64,000 nt of DNA from Amblyornis subalaris. Its lineage: Eukaryota > Chordata > Aves > Passeriformes > Ptilonorhynchidae. Where the stretch lies: contig JACAXG010000070.1 in assembly GCA_018881555.1 (NCBI GenBank), positions 2,914,001 through 2,978,000 of the forward strand, written 5' to 3'. Every line of letters begins with the position of its first letter. The first letter of the stretch is position 1. The notes beneath the pieces are model-generated. The model worked only from the letters and a program-made list of their open reading frames with translations, did no database searches and was not told the origin of the DNA. Positions 1-13,385 of this stretch are shown here, piece after piece. A program made the position numbers and the translations under genes.

Positions 1-3000
1 AACTAGCTCTTGTACAATGCAGCAAATTATCAAAAAGCATGTAATAATTTTTATTAGACTTATTTCACATTTTTGGTTATCTCCAGTTTCATGAATAGTT
101 GCATATGGATATGATGTGTTAAATTAACTTTCATTTCCCTCTTGATCCTTCTTTCCTTGTGCAAAACCAGTGTGACTCAGAGCAAAAGACATTCCACTGC
201 AGTAGACCAAAGAAAATAGCTTTTCTTTTTATCTGACAGTATATAGCCTCTTGTTTGGAGTTGTGCATCTCATTGCTAAGAAAAGGTTACAGACTGCAGA
301 GAATTTAAGAGAGAAGCAAGAAGAATTATGAATGGCCTGAAATGAAAGGGTTACTCACCTGGAAGAACACTGTGACAGAAATAAAGCTTCATAGCTTGCA
401 GGGAAAAGGAGACCTCTGAGAGCAGAGATGACAACTACTCTGTAGTGCTTCAAGGATGTGAATACACACAGGAGGAGAGAATTTTTTCTGATGAGACNAA
501 GTGGCAGAATCCTTTCTTATCCATCCCTAAGTAATGATGTGGAAGAATATAAACTTTAAGGCATGCTAACAGGGGTTATTGTTAGTACTGTTAGAGGAAT
601 ACCTACCCAAGAGCTGAAGTGAACACTTAGTTGGTAGAATGATTTAAAAGCAAAATAAACATGTAACTAACAAATATCCATTAACAGTTATATAATAGCC
701 TGTTTAAGGTGGGTTAAGGGCTAGGCTTCTGCAATTTTGGTGCTGAGTTCTGGGTCCAAATAGTTGACAATTTTCAATAGGTGTATCTCGATTTTGATAA
801 TTTGTCTTCATCCGTGATTGTCAAGTGTCTGCACATGGCTGGCGGTTATACCAATAAGCAATAAAATATGTTCTAGTGTGTCTGCTAAAATCAACTTTGC
901 TTTTAGGAGCCTGAAAACCAGTGGTCAGATGGATTGTTACACTTGCATGACATCAAAGAAATCCAGAAAGTCTCAGCGGTGTCTTTCTCAAGACTCTACC
1001 CTAGCAGGGATATGGGCCATCCAGTCCATTTCTGTGCCAGATTATTTAACTCAGTTAACCACTTTTTTTCCTTCATCGTTTCGTTACACATTTTTAAAGG
1101 TCTCTTTCTCTTTGAATTGCAAAATCAAGTTCTCCCAGTGCTTGATCCAAAACTCAGTGTAAATCAATGGAAATCTTTTTATTGGGATTTGGCTTAAACC
1201 CACAGATTAGAAAACATGCTTATATCTAATTAGGTGTGATAATCCTCAAATCCTTGCTAAGGGATATTTCATGTTCCGTATTTGATGATTAACAGCTTAT
1301 TTGTTCAAAGAGGCAGTATGTGGTTAAGTGTTACCTAGTGTTGAGTTTGTCTGGGATTGCAAGGGATGCAATTGATGGAATTGGTGAATGTGAAAGTACA
1401 AGAATGTACTGCAAAAGTACAGAATTTGGAGCTCAAGAACTTTATACAGAAACTTGTCACATAAATGGGGATTTGATACTACTGAACTGGCACAAGCAGG
1501 ACTATTTGATTTTCCTCTTCAATGTATATAAATAGTATTTGTGACCTTAACTTAAAAATAAATGTAACCTTTGCTTACACTTTCTGGGCAAATAGTTGAA
1601 CATTTTTTCTTCAAACTCTTTCTTTTTTTGGACTCTATTTGACATCACCCTTTCAATGGAGTGACGGGCCCTAGAAGCTTTTCGGAGAATTCTGTGGTTG
1701 TAAGTGGAGGATATTTCAGCCAGTTTGCCTTATTGCTTCAAGAGCATTTCAATNACATTACAGCTGCAAGATGTTTTTTTACTGAAGTTCTTATTTTCAT
1801 AACATGTTTCAGAGTAAAGCAATGAAGATAATCCTCTTGTGCTCTTCAGACACCAGATTCTGCTGAATGATCAAAGTTTGTAGCTGGTGGTTGCCTCCAG
1901 GTCTATACACAATGAACAGATGTGAAGTAGATTTTTTAAAATATGCATTGACTTTTTAGAGTTAAGCAGGCTAGTTTGAGCTATCTTCTGGAATATGAAA
2001 ACTACTCCTCTCTCCTGTTGCAGGATGAACTTGTTAGATTATTTTAATTTTTAAAATGTTGTTTATTTATAAAGGCCATCCAGGTGACATGCTTTCTAGC
2101 AATATCTGACAAGACTCAGTAAAATTAATGTCAGACAGCAGATTTAACTGTTTTATCTGTATTTTCTTTTAGCTGTGTTTTGCCTTATCACTCCATCAAA
2201 AAAAACCCGTCCTGCCTGCTGTATTTAAAATTACTATAATTTAAAATAATGAGTTATTTTTGAGAGATGGTGGAATTTACTAAACTGTTTTCTCCCTATT
2301 CCTTAGTTCATGCTCTTGGTCAGAACCAAAGCCTCACTCACTTTGAAAATAAGTGACAAAATGTGTGTCCATGCTGTCAGAAATATCAGCCCTTCTGGCT
2401 CCCTTTGGTACGGCCGATTCTGGAGAGCAGAGGGCTGTGCAGCAGAATGATGGTGGTGGCTGTTTTGGGTGCTGTTAAAAATGAGAACTATGGAGATACA
2501 GCCTTCAGTCTCTACGAATAGAGCAAAAAAGTTGGGAGCTCTCATAGACGTGAAGNGATTTTGGAGGTTGGAAAACAGTGCCTTACGCTCTGCAGGAGTA
2601 GGTGCTCTCACTGAAGTCTTTCTCCTGCTGCCCTTGCCGTAGGCAACTNGCACAGCCTGCAGCTTTCCCGGTGTCCTGCCTGCTGTCAGTGGGAGCACCA
2701 GAGGCAGGGGTCTCATAGCTCCCCTGTGGCGTGTGCCGGTCCCTGCGGGCAGCTCAGACCGCACTGGGCACCTGTGCTGCTCAGCTCAGAGACCGCAGAG
2801 AACAAAGGAGGGGAACCACTTGCAAGGTGAGCTGTTAAAAGCACCTCATCCTCTCTGTGCAAGTGGGACCTGAATCTCCTTGGAGCAGTCTTTTAAGGAT
2901 TGAACACAATTTTCATGTCTGCCTCCAGCTATAAATAGAGGAGCAGAATCTTTTGTGCTCCTAGACTGTGTTTCCTCTCTTTTGCAAACAGCAGTTTTCA

Positions 3001-6000
3001 CAGGCTCCGCGTGAAGTGTTTTGAAGTTACATGCCTGTGCAGGAGGACAGGAATTAGATGCAGTATCCAGATCTGCTACCCAGTTGGCAGGTATGCATAA
3101 CAAACAAAAATGGTTTCAAAGGTATGGTGTTAGAGAAATAACTGCACTTTTTCCTAGAGGGAGAGAGTGTTCTAGGAGCTCTGTGTTCTCAGTCAGATCA
3201 CACCAACGTGCACCTCCTGAATCCTGGTCATCTCTCTTANGCGTGNACATTACTGGNGTAATGGAGGACACTTCTCATGTCAAAGGGAACTGAGAGTAAC
3301 TGCTGTAGTTGCCATAGTTTACACTGATGTATGCACTATTGGGGGGAGGGGCGGTGAAGAATCAAAGCTGAATAAGATTTGACTCTGAAAATACATGTGA
3401 ANGAGAACCTGTTGGCACTCTACCACATTGTGCTCCAGTGAGATTTGTGAAACATTCCTGGGCTTTTCAGCTACTGTTGAGGCTGCTTACTGTGGAGTGG
3501 ACTTTACAGGAAAAAGTGAGGGTGTGCTTTGGTAACTTCTAGAATCTTTGCATCATACAGAATATAAAATAAGCCTCTTAAGCTGATAANAGATTTTCTT
3601 TTCTCTTGTTAGGTGACTGCTGCCATTTTGCGTGGCTGTGTGCTGTGTAATGGCATTATAATCAGTGGCTTTTATTGGTTTTGAGCTACTCTTGATTGCA
3701 GTCTGTTGTGGCTGAAACCAGGACATAGTCCTTTGTGGGCTCCATTGCCTGGAATCATTTATGTGTGTGTCAGATGTAAACATACAGTAGGTGACACAAC
3801 TGGTAAAGTCCTTTGTGTCCATTTGCAGATGCCATGTCCATTCTCCACACACTGATCTCAGTGCAGGGAGCCTCATGGTGATGAGGATGTTGTTTGCGGG
3901 AAGTGTCTGGCTGCTGTGAATCTGAATGTACATGCTCCCAGGGACTGTCACCTGTCTGCCCAGCAGGGTCAGGCATAGTCCACGCAGGGACATAATGCTT
4001 CTGTGGCCTGGTAGCAGAACTCACCTGATCTCTCGTNGTATCACAATCACATCTGTTAGGTGTACTAGGAAAATTGGAATGGATTTTTTCTTCCTCCCAA
4101 GAAAACCCATCATTTCTCTGAAAACACTATTATATAACACCCATGCAAAAGATAGTATAAGTAAATCTTTAATTCCATTGGCCAGGTTCTATCCATGAGT
4201 GGTGCTTCTCTGTGGAGCAATACCTGATTCTTTTAAGGAATCTGAGCATCACACTAATAGCTGTTCTGATACCTCATCAGAGGGCAAACTCTGCTGTTTC
4301 TAAAGGTATTCCTCTCATGGAAGACCAGAGAACAATAGGTAACTGAAGAGAGTAACAACAAAACACAGATCTTTTCAACAGGGAACATTTAGCTGTGGGT
4401 TATGAATAAAGAATGTTGCAGGCCATGTATGAAATTATAGTAGGCTAATATTCAACTCTAATAGTAATTGTGCGGGTATGTGAGAGTCATTTTGGCTAGC
4501 AATTACACATCTATTTTATGCATTAAACAGCTATGTTATCTCTCTGTTGAAACTAACCTTAAGTTCAGAACACAAATAACTTTCTTAATAATTTTGTGTT
4601 CATATTCATATGGATATAAAACCAATAACTGTAAGCTTCGTGATAAGTATTACCAGTATNTTGCTTCACCTTAATTCATCTCTCAGAAATGTAAAATACC
4701 AAACGTTTCCTACTAATACTTCATCTGTAATCCATAGTAGCTAATGAATTCTGTATTTTTCTCTGTGTATTATCCATTAATTTTGCCACTAACTGAAGGT
4801 TCCTATAGGCTTCTTTTTAAGACGATATAATTTGAAAGTACTTTTTCATTTTGCCAAAAGTCAACTAAAAAATTTTACCAATGATTATTGTCATAAATAC
4901 GAAGGGACTTATCTAACAAAGAGTTAAGTATTCTGTGATGACATTGTATGTTATATGCTGCTCATATTATCTTTCACTGCATTTTGCAATGCCTGAATGC
5001 GTGAGTAGACTCTCCTTGGTTAACCTCATAATATGCAGTAGGACTATGTGAACAGTGCTTTTTCCTTCTGGCTCCTTTATTATAGTGAATGAGCATCTCT
5101 NAGCCCTGTGGTCTGGTTATGTTCATATTGAAACATTTCTGGCACTTAAATTTGAAACCTTTGCATATTTATGTAGAGAATATTCTTTGGGGAGATTTAA
5201 AAATCTGGGCAGAGTGGCAGATCTTCACTCCTCTTGCTGTGCAGGTTCCAAGAAGGGCAGTCCTGAGGGATTCTTGTTCCTTCCACAACAGGAAGGAAAA
5301 AATCTTTATTGCCATATTTAGGAAAGAAAGTCCAGTTTCTGGCATATTAAAGGCTTATTGTCTTGAGGTCAGGGCTAGATGAGTGTTGAGAACATGCTCA
5401 GCATAATGTGCTCTGCCATTATCCAAGTTTTGAATTGCACGAGTATAGACCAGTAATGGATGTGTTTGAGTGGTTGTTTTAGAGACATAATTTGGGGTTT
5501 TTTTAGGCATTAATGTGTGATCATGTCTATTTTTGACTCATTCAGAGTTGGAACCAGTAAACCCAGGGCACAATACTGGTATTGTTGGGTGAATATCACA
5601 GTCTTCAGAAAAGAAACTCCAGCACAGTTATATTGTAGGAGAGGAGATAGCCCCTAAATGTGATCATGTTCTGCTTTTCAAATATTTCTGTCATTGCTCT
5701 CAATCTGTTTATATTAGTTACTAAATGTAGGACTTTTTTTGTCCCATGATGCCCTTAATTTACACAAGCTTAACAGAATGTGGATAAGATACATTTTCTA
5801 CCTGATCCTACCTACATTTTTCCATCTGTCATCTTTTCTACTCATTAGCAAGTGGTGACATTATGAAATATACTGTTCTTTCCCTTCTACATCTCCAATG
5901 TATCTCAGAAATATCTTTGATTTATCATATCGTTCTGGCAAATGACTGTGAAGCACTCATTTTCACTGCTGCAGTATCTTTAGTTTCTCAAATACTTTCA

Positions 6001-9000
6001 TAATCTCAAGCAAGTGGGGAAGAAGGAGGCAGGCATAATTGTAAGGCGCATTTCTGATTCTGGGACATTGCAGGGGCCCAGCCCCCCATGTTAAATCTTC
6101 TGGAGGTTTAACTGGCAGCAGGCACCCCAGGATGCCTGACATCTCCACAGGACACAGTGCACAATGCTGTGACCCCGTCTCTGACAGCTTCCCTCTACTA
6201 GCAGCGGTGACATCCTTGGCAAGCCCGTATGGCAGCATTGCAAGAGACCCACAGGAAATACTGTTTTTGACTGCTGTCTCAGTGACTCTGCTCCTAAACA
6301 TTCTCTGGCACTATATATGGTATTCTTTTACATCATGGAGAACGTCTAGAGATGTGTGAAGCTTTCACCCTTTCCCGTTTTCTTTTACATTTGCCAGATC
6401 TGAAGTGGAATGATATGTTCTGCTGCACTAATTGATTAAATGGCATCTATCATANCATAAAGAGATCAAACAGAATTATTTTTTCTCCCGTGTTACCATT
6501 TAAAGCTCTCAATTCTTTGCGGATCATTAGCGTATAATTTTCAGATGAGCTGGCCAGTAGGTCCCTAAACAAAAATTAGTAGAAAAGATTAGCTAGGAAA
6601 GCTAGACTGGTAATGAGCTGTTGCACTATAGTAATGTGATAGGTTTATAGTTCATATCTAGCCCTAATCAGTACTAAGTGCAAGTTGTCAGCATTTGATA
6701 GCTAATTGGTGTTTCTTGGTATTACAGTGCAACAAAATCACTGAAATGAAAATAGAGCTTCTCTTTATATATGACAAGCTAAGGGTTAATTATAAATGCT
6801 TGGGTCAAATACACCTCTTAGCTACACTATATGCAAATCAGCTGTGCTGAGGGAAGGTTCATGGGTTGTCAAAACTTCTCTGGTCCCTTTTGGGTAATTA
6901 TTATTTTTTTAAAACTGGTACAGTAGTGGCTTTGAAAACAGAATAGGGCCTTTAAGCCATTTGCTATGTACTTAATATATCATGCAACACACAAAAAACT
7001 CCCTAAACCTGAACACTGAAAAATATTAACAATGCAATGGTGACTTGAACTCTCATAGCAGTCCATTTCTTAATGATTTTGTTTACTCTGTATTCATTTG
7101 AGAGCTGCTGTCCTCCCACAGAATTAATTGGATGTAAAGTCATAACATGGATCTGAAAAGTTACAAGGCAGGAGTAATCTAAGCTATGGGATATGAAAGA
7201 CTTAAAAGCCTGGCTAACTTGACATCTGTGAGCTGAGATTTTTGTCATTGCACAGCTATAGATAGGTGGCTCTAATCACTCTCGTAATGCTAATATGGGA
7301 AATGTCCTGTCTGTCCTCAGTAAATGGTGGTGGGAATGACTGCTATGCACAATGTTGTGCTTCCAGACTCTGAACCCAGACAAAATCTGCTAGCAGAACT
7401 TTCTCTGACATGCGTGCTCCGAGAGAATATTAGCAATCTCTTGAGAGGCTAAAGCATACATGGTCACACAACCTCATCGCTTCTCATCAAAATACATTTT
7501 TTGTTTGGATGTTTGACTGACCATTTCAAATCAGATTTAATGCAGGCACAGGCCTTTAGATATCTGAGGTTTGTGCAAGACTCTTGAGACTGAGAAAGGG
7601 CTGGGGCAAAAGCAGGCTGGGCCATGGAGGTGTGAAGACACTGCTCCACTGCATGCTGGCTTCCCAGCCAGCTGAGCTGAATGCCAGCCAGCCTGCAGGA
7701 GACAACAAGGAGAGAGGAAGGAGCTGCAGCTGAAGGAGGTGAGTTAGATGGGATGTGGCAAGGTGGGGTCATAGGAACTATGCAGAAGACGGGACAGCCA
7801 AAGCACAGAAAAATAGAGTAACACAGGACACAAACTCAGGGAAACTAGCCTTCATTCTCCTTCTATTTGTAGAACAACTTATTAATTTATTCAGATCCTC
7901 ACCATTTGAAATGCAATTACATGAATGTATTTTCCTACTGAGTAAAATTCATACAGTCAGCAGACAAACTTCACTCTAAATGATTTGCTCATCAGTGTGT
8001 GAAGGAGGAGGAGGAGGAAGAACAGAGGATTTCAAATGAGTTCACTGCTAGATCATCTGAATTAAATGATCAATTTTTGTTAGTGCAATAGCTGCAAAAA
8101 TTAATACTGAGATGTTAAGAAAGTCCTGCTGCAACAGTAATTCGGTATTAGCATTCAGATGAGAGAGGGACAAATCCTGAAGCCCTGAGTTGAAACTCAC
8201 TTTAAAGTAAATCCAGACAACAAGTATTACCTTCTCAGATGGTGAGCCTTGAAATATCATGACTGTACCTGAGACTGGGAAATCTGAAACAGATGTCTGT
8301 GCATTTAAATTCAACCCTCCTTTCAAAATGAGGGTACATTTGGATACAACCCTTTCAATACAACCCTCACCCTCTGTTCTATGCAGATGTGGTACCTAAT
8401 GTCTAGGTGAAAGAAATTTAATTTAATTTGTCTAGATCTGAGCAAATCCCTGAATTGGTGTCCCCTGAGAATTTGTTAGTTAAGCTGAAGAAGACAAGGA
8501 GCTGTAAGATGCATCAAGTAGTGAAGACTGCTGAGACAACAGTAGCTAGCATTGAAGTGGGAACTATCAAACTAGAGGGAAGGCCACCAGGGAAGTTCTT
8601 CAAGGATCTTTTGGGAGAGATTTTATTTGTTGTTATTATCAGCAGCCTTGGCACACAAAGCAGGAGCACACTAATCATAGTGACTGGTTACACAAAGCTG
8701 AGAGCCATCATCTGTACAAAGGCAGATCAGAACATCAAATGGGAGCAGCTGTGGTAACTCAAGGGCTACAATAATACAAATGGCACTAATGCAAGAGCCT
8801 GCCCTCATGGACTGCTAATAATTTCTGACGCAATCTGGGATCTCATCAGCTAGAAAGGGGACGGGGTGTGTGCTGATTTAGGCATGTTGGTTAATGATCA
8901 CAGGTGACCACAGCTGAACTAACAGTAACAAGGCAAAGAAATCTGAGGCGGCATTAGGAATGACAGCAGAACGGTGGCTAGCAATTCCCCTCCTGGAAGC

Positions 9001-9671
9001 AGCTCTGGTCTCCCATTAGATGAAGGATGAATTCAGACTGAAACAAGTAGAAGAAAGTCTGGCAAGGGGAGCTTTTCACATGAGAGAAAATGAAATGACT
9101 TTGGCTTCCATACCCGAATAGAGTTAAGGAAAAGAGAGCACGTGTCTGTATATGTGGCAGGAGCATTCTCATCCCTGTGGAGCGAGAGCAGTGGAAACCA
9201 AAGAGCATGAGCAAATAGAAAAGTAGTTGGCTTTCAGCATGACANTCTAAAATGGAAATGTGTGTGGGCAGTGCTAGCAAGCTGTAATGTTTTTAAGGAC
9301 AGATTTTCTAAATGTCTAAGGGTGATTATATGATTCTCTGTACTGGGTAGGGGCAGGAGCTAACAATTCAGTTTCTTCCCTCTCCAAGCCTCACCTGTGC
9401 TGTGATGATGTCCCATGGGGATTGGGCTCACAGGACCAAGCAATGCATTTCTCTTTCCTCCTCCTCCCTCTGTGGTGGTTGTCCATGCACTGTCTTTACC
9501 AGAATGACTGTCTTTCCTCTTGGCCTCTCTGTCTCCAGACACACTGACCAGGCTTGGGTTGATTGGATGCTGAGGAACTCTTTGCTCTGTCCTTGGAAGG
9601 TCACAGCAGGCATGCAGAGGGGATGCAGGAGGAAGGCTGCAGAGCTGGGCTGTAAACCTTTATAACCTAAT

Positions 9672-9775
9672 TCTAANAACGTAAGAATGGCCATACTGAT
9701 TCAGGCCAAATGTCCTCATTGCATCCTGTCTGGCTAAATTCAACAGCAGATGCCAAGGATAAAAAGGCTAAAATA
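9672..9775 (+). repeat. Old dispersed interspersed repeat (family name uncertain)
   Basis: The stretch starting near 9680 contains the phrase gtaagaatggccatactg, followed by a diverged 'tcaggccaaatgtcc' and 'catcctgtct'. This closely matches a phrase common in dispersed repeats of turtles, crocodilians and birds (approximately 'cataagaatggccatactgggtcagaccaa...gtatcctgtct'). I recognise the phrase but cannot assign the family securely; an ancient LINE 3' end or a SINE is likely. The copy is diverged and short, so it is an old insertion. Confidence 0.6.
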
Positions 9776-12638
9776 AATACTTTGCCAAAATGTGCTCAAG
9801 CCTCAACTATTTTCAGCTGTGGGAATTCCTGAGTATCAGCAGCGGCTTTGTAAACAGAAGTAGGACCTTCCAGGCACATTGTAAATGATTCCAGTTTGAG
9901 GCTTTTTAAAGACAGTTGAAGTTTGAAAGGATCATGTTATGAAAGACTGGCTCAGTTTACCTTTGAAATTTTGTTTTAGTGCTTCTTGGATTTTGATCAG
10001 CTAGCTTGAATAGATGTCTTTTTATCATTTAAAACTAAATACATAGAAACTTTAATATTGTATATTGCTTTCTGGCACTCACAACTCTGTTCTGACTACC
10101 AATCTTGTGGAGAGGCAGCTGTTAACATGGAAANACTCAAATTTATAGTTGTTTTTCTTAGCAGAATATATGTAATATTGAACTCTAAAGCATGTTCTGG
10201 TCACCTCAGGTAAAACTGCAAGCTATGTAACAATTGCTAAACAGCAAGTTTAAAATTTAGAGTTCCTTTTCTTTGCTGTCACAAGCTATAAGAAGATCTC
10301 TAAAGTGTCAGAGACACAAGGGCCTATTGAGAATCTTGGCTGATCAGTGGTATTATAGTGCACAAAATAAATAGAAGAATCCTTTTAAAGGGGGACTGAA
10401 ACTTCAGATTTTCATGAAGACATGAAAAATACATGTGCATTATTAATATTTTAATTTGCTGCATGGATGAAGATAAATGTATTGATACAGCCTATCTCCA
10501 GTTTATTTAAATAGCAAATATATACATTAAAAATATTTATATATTGATTTTGGTACTTTTACTTACAATACATAGCCCTTGCGTAGCCTGGAGTCCCTCA
10601 GGTTTTATTTAGGCTCCTCTGTGAATGAAGTATGATGGCGTGTGAGAGATACAAAAGAATCAAACATTTAGTTTCCTTATGCTTGTGTTTATAGATGACA
10701 GAATTCCCACTGCCCTGCACCAGCTGCTAGATTTGGTCCTGTGCTGCCAGAACTGTCATCATAAACCTGCCTGTGGTTCCACAGTTTAATTTCAATGCCA
10801 TGTATTTGACTTCAGAAGGGACTGGTTTAGTCTTTGTCTCATGTATCCTGTCACTCAATCTGTAAAAACCCAATCAGACCCTGATGAAGCTTATGGGAGC
10901 CTTTCTGGAGATTTCAGTGACAGCTGGGTTTGGGCCACTGAGCCATGGATTTCAGTTAATAAAATCCTAATTTTGGGGCTTGTTTTCGGACTTCACCAAA
11001 ACCAGGCACAGGTAGAGAATTTTCATTGATGATCTTTATTTGCCATGCGAGTCACCATCATCACTGCTATTGCTCAGCCTGTCTTATCATATCTCTAAAT
11101 CAGCCAGTTGTGTGAGTAGCTCAGCCCATGTGTGGATGAAAGTTCTGGCTGTCTGATAGCCATTCATTTTTATGTGACAGGAGTTCTTGGTNTCTCTCCA
11201 GTTCCTAACAAGCTCACCCCACCCATACTGGCTGTTGGCAGTTCAAATATAGAGGCCAAGAAGGACTTGCAGGCCAGAGAGTGCTCTGTTCATTAGATTC
11301 TGCAAGCATCATTGCAGGTGTCTAAGAAACTTATTTTAACCCTAAAATTACATATTGAATAGTAAAGTAGATTGAAACGTTGAAGTGCAAGGCTTCCTAG
11401 TCCTTTTTGGTTTTGAAAGAAATAGGTGTAATGGAGAAAGTCAACTTTCTTACTCTTCTCCAAAGAGAAAGAATNTGTAAAGTTAAACAGTTAAGTCCAT
11501 TCTTACCCACTATTACTTATCCCGATCTTTAGATTTTTAGAAATACAGTTATGCATATTGTCTAGGATCTGTACATATTCCCTGTACATGCCAATACATT
11601 ATTCTTAAATAGAAGTCATGGTATTTTAATTCATAGATGGCTTGGAGCTGACCAACTGAGGCCAGTGTGTTCCCAGCTGTTAAGTGGGAGATCACATATA
11701 AAAAATTCCTTCTTTTTGGAACTTGCTTCACCTGCTTAATTCCCATCCTGGTTAGCAGATCGCTTGGCTGCTGCAAAGTCCATCTTCCTTGCCAATGGAC
11801 AAGGATTGCTTCTTTTACAGGTTTTAGCAGTTTCGTGATTCTGTGTGAACCAGTTTGGAGCTGAATGTGAAAAGGAACTTTAAAAGGTGTTAAATTGATT
11901 ACTAGAAATGGAAGCATGACTTGGGGCTTCTGATTGTATATTTTGCTTTAATGCTAATAGTTTAATATTTTCAGTGCTTTACTTTGGATTTTGACAGCTT
12001 ATAGGCAGGACCNACTTTCATGTAAGTGCGTATTTTTTTGGCTTTTGATCTAAATGAACAGTTTTGAGAGCATCAGCATCAAGAAAATAATGTTTCTAAC
12101 AACTTGTCTCTTGGTCTGACATCCAAAAGGGTATAAATACTGGACAAAAGTTTTCTTGTGTTTGGGAATTTCTCTCTTCTATGTGCTTTCTCTGGTGTGT
12201 TCAACAGTGGAGTTTAAGGCATTTGTCTGGTTTCTGTGGAAGCACAAATCCGCCCAGCCGACAATCCTTACAGCACTTGCAGAGTCCTACTGTCTTCCAG
12301 CTTTGTATATTATTTTCTCAAACTTTCTTCAAATTGGCCAGCAGGCTAGAAATTTATTGCTGAAGATGATAAGACAAGCTTGTGTGCAGGTGCAGAGACA
12401 GTGTGAACTCTTGAGCCTAAGTTTCTTTGGGAATATATCTAATGAGTGGCACAGATGAATTGTATAATTTTCATGTCATTAATGACAACCAAAGTCTGCC
12501 TTCTTTTTTCTTTTTTTTTCCTTTCCACACGGGAATATATGCACTTTCACTGCCCTCTGCTATAATGCTGTGGATTGAAGGCTCTAGGAGGTTGACATAT
12601 AAAATCTTACTTATCAAAATGTGAAGTATTTTGCTGAG

Positions 12639-12807
12639 TGACCTTCCCAGTTTCCTGGAGATGTTATCTATTTACACTAGAAGCCGTGCCAAGCGGAGTG
12701 GTTTCTAAAACTGAACAGCAGTCAATTTATTTTCAGGTACCACTCCATTTGGGATTGCAATTAGAATAACTAGAGCTGCTCTCCAGCACAGGAAACTGGG
12801 AAGGTCA
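12639..12807. repeat. 19-bp perfect inverted repeat with 131-bp interior
   Basis: The left arm at 12639-12657 (tgaccttcccagtttcctg) and the right arm at 12789-12807 (caggaaactgggaaggtca) are exact reverse complements over 19 bases. A nested 8-base pair, ggagtggt near 12695 with accactcc near 12740, and a weaker gttat/ataac pairing lie inside, so the whole 169-base unit could fold as an imperfect hairpin. The flanks share tgctg (tgctgag on the left, tgctgcc on the right) but do not form a clean target-site duplication. It could be a MITE-like relic, a structured RNA or a conserved regulatory element. The repeat itself is directly visible; its nature is not known. Confidence 0.85.
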
Positions 12808-13019
12808 TGCTGCCAAATTGTTGGCATCTTGATGAAGGAGTGTAAACTACTGCTGTTGCTACTGCAGATCAAATGAGCCTAAGCAGAATGAAGTAATTAT
12901 GAAATCCTCCCCAAAGATCATGAATATTCATGTATCAATTACAAACATTTGAAGTTAATTTTCATTTGAGGAAATAACCCTGGTATTCCACCCTGGGTGC
13001 ACACGAATCAGAACACTCC

Positions 13020-13385
13020 TTGCAGCGAAGGGCAGGGCGCTGTTTCTCGCTGCTGGGGCTGCCGGCTGCGGCGGTGAGGGGCAGTGGGCAGCTCCAGCCG
13101 GGCAGCAGGGCAGTGCTCCGTGTGGCAGCCAGCTGTCCCCTTTCTGCCACTGCTCCGCATCGCCACGGGGTACTCACCGGGCGGCAGCCAGACGGTGGCG
13201 GAGCTGCCTGGGGTGAGGGTAACACGGGAGCCAGGCCGGTCCTGCAGGCAGGTGCTTGTTTGCACTGAGAAGGGGGTGAGGTGGCTGCTGCCCTGCCCTT
13301 GCGGCAGGGGCTGTCACCCACGGTGGCTCTTCAGCAAGAGTGACCGCAGCAATGAGACTGGCAGGAGGTCAGCCGCAGGAAACGG
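13020..13385. promoter_or_regulatory. Intronic CpG-rich patch, possible regulatory element
   Basis: By eye I count about 21 CpG dinucleotides in roughly 360 bases, while the intron on both sides is AT-rich and nearly free of CpG. GC content is clearly above 60 percent. Patches like this inside vertebrate introns often mark alternative promoters, enhancers or non-coding RNA starts, but I see no TATA box or other deciding motif. Open frames on both strands here are expected from the high GC content. The regulatory role is inference only. Confidence 0.4.

Noticed and set aside
2303..2764. A 153-codon minus-strand open frame
   Set aside because: Low-complexity product without known motifs; two n positions could hide stops; no splice context.
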